Shown one piece after another: positions 5,424 to 5,458 of a DNA stretch of 5,458 nt. The stretch is from the NCBI GenBank assembly GCA_017543165.1, contig JAFYGL010000019.1:1-5458 (forward strand), in the 5' to 3' direction. The notes under the pieces were generated by a model. The model was not told the DNA's origin. It saw only the letters and a program-made list of their open reading frames with translations, and made no database searches. A program made the translations under genes and the position numbers. Positions within the stretch are counted from its first letter, which is position 1. Each line of letters opens with the position of its first letter. The DNA comes from Victivallales bacterium. GTDB lineage: Bacteria; Verrucomicrobiota; Lentisphaeria; Oligosphaerales; Oligosphaeraceae.

Positions 5424-5458
5424 GGGACGAAAGGGACAAAAGGGACAAAAGGGACAAA
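5424..5458. repeat. 9-bp tandem repeat GGGACAAAA, at least four copies, cut by the window end
   Basis: The units are GGGACGAAA (5424-5432), GGGACAAAA (5433-5441), GGGACAAAA (5442-5450) and GGGACAAA (5451-5458, truncated). Only the first differs, by one base (G for A at 5429). The near identity points to recent slippage expansion. A 9-bp unit keeps any reading frame, so expansion would not be frame-disrupting if transcribed and translated, but no coding frame is seen here. The full length and the far flank are outside the window. Confidence 0.9.

Noticed and set aside
5424..5458. Start of a CRISPR array
   Set aside because: The unit is 9 bp with no spacer between copies, so it is a simple tandem repeat.

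Overview
The window reads as a tightly packed bacterial operon on the + strand: a 5'-truncated phosphatase gene, two long genes joined by 4-base ATGA overlaps, and a short non-coding tail ending in a tandem repeat. No RNA gene, CRISPR array, insertion sequence or minus-strand gene could be supported. Base composition is roughly balanced. The combination of a W-rich 24-residue repeat protein, a Sel1-repeat protein and short G/A-rich tandem repeats between genes reminds me of gut or rumen PVC-group bacteria (Lentisphaerota/Victivallales, Kiritimatiellota). This is a weak impression from memory; no marker gene is present to fix the taxonomy.

Layout. (1) 1-834: a metallophosphoesterase of the PPP (Ser/Thr protein phosphatase-like) type, entered part-way through. 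Four of the five family metal/catalytic motifs are visible (GDLFDR, GNHDD, HGG, RGH). A single in-frame TAG at 112-114 falls between the second and third family motifs, without any frameshift and with normal motif spacing. (2) 831-3443: an 870-residue protein with an N-terminal zinc-ribbon-like Cys cluster, a long array of about 24-residue Trp-rich repeats, and a C-terminal hydrophobic domain of about four membrane helices. (3) 3440-5311: a 623-residue protein with one N-terminal membrane anchor followed by TPR-like and Sel1-like repeats, with Cys-containing loops inserted in the last units. (4) 5312-5458: a non-coding tail with four copies of a 9-bp repeat (GGGACAAAA) running off the window end.

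Inferred teamwork: both ATGA junctions suggest translational coupling, so the three products are probably made together. A phosphatase beside two membrane-tethered helical-repeat (protein-binding) proteins would fit an envelope-associated phospho-signalling or scaffold module. That role is inference; nothing in the sequence names a substrate. The TAG leaves open whether the phosphatase is dead in this genome, read through, or affected by a sequencing error.
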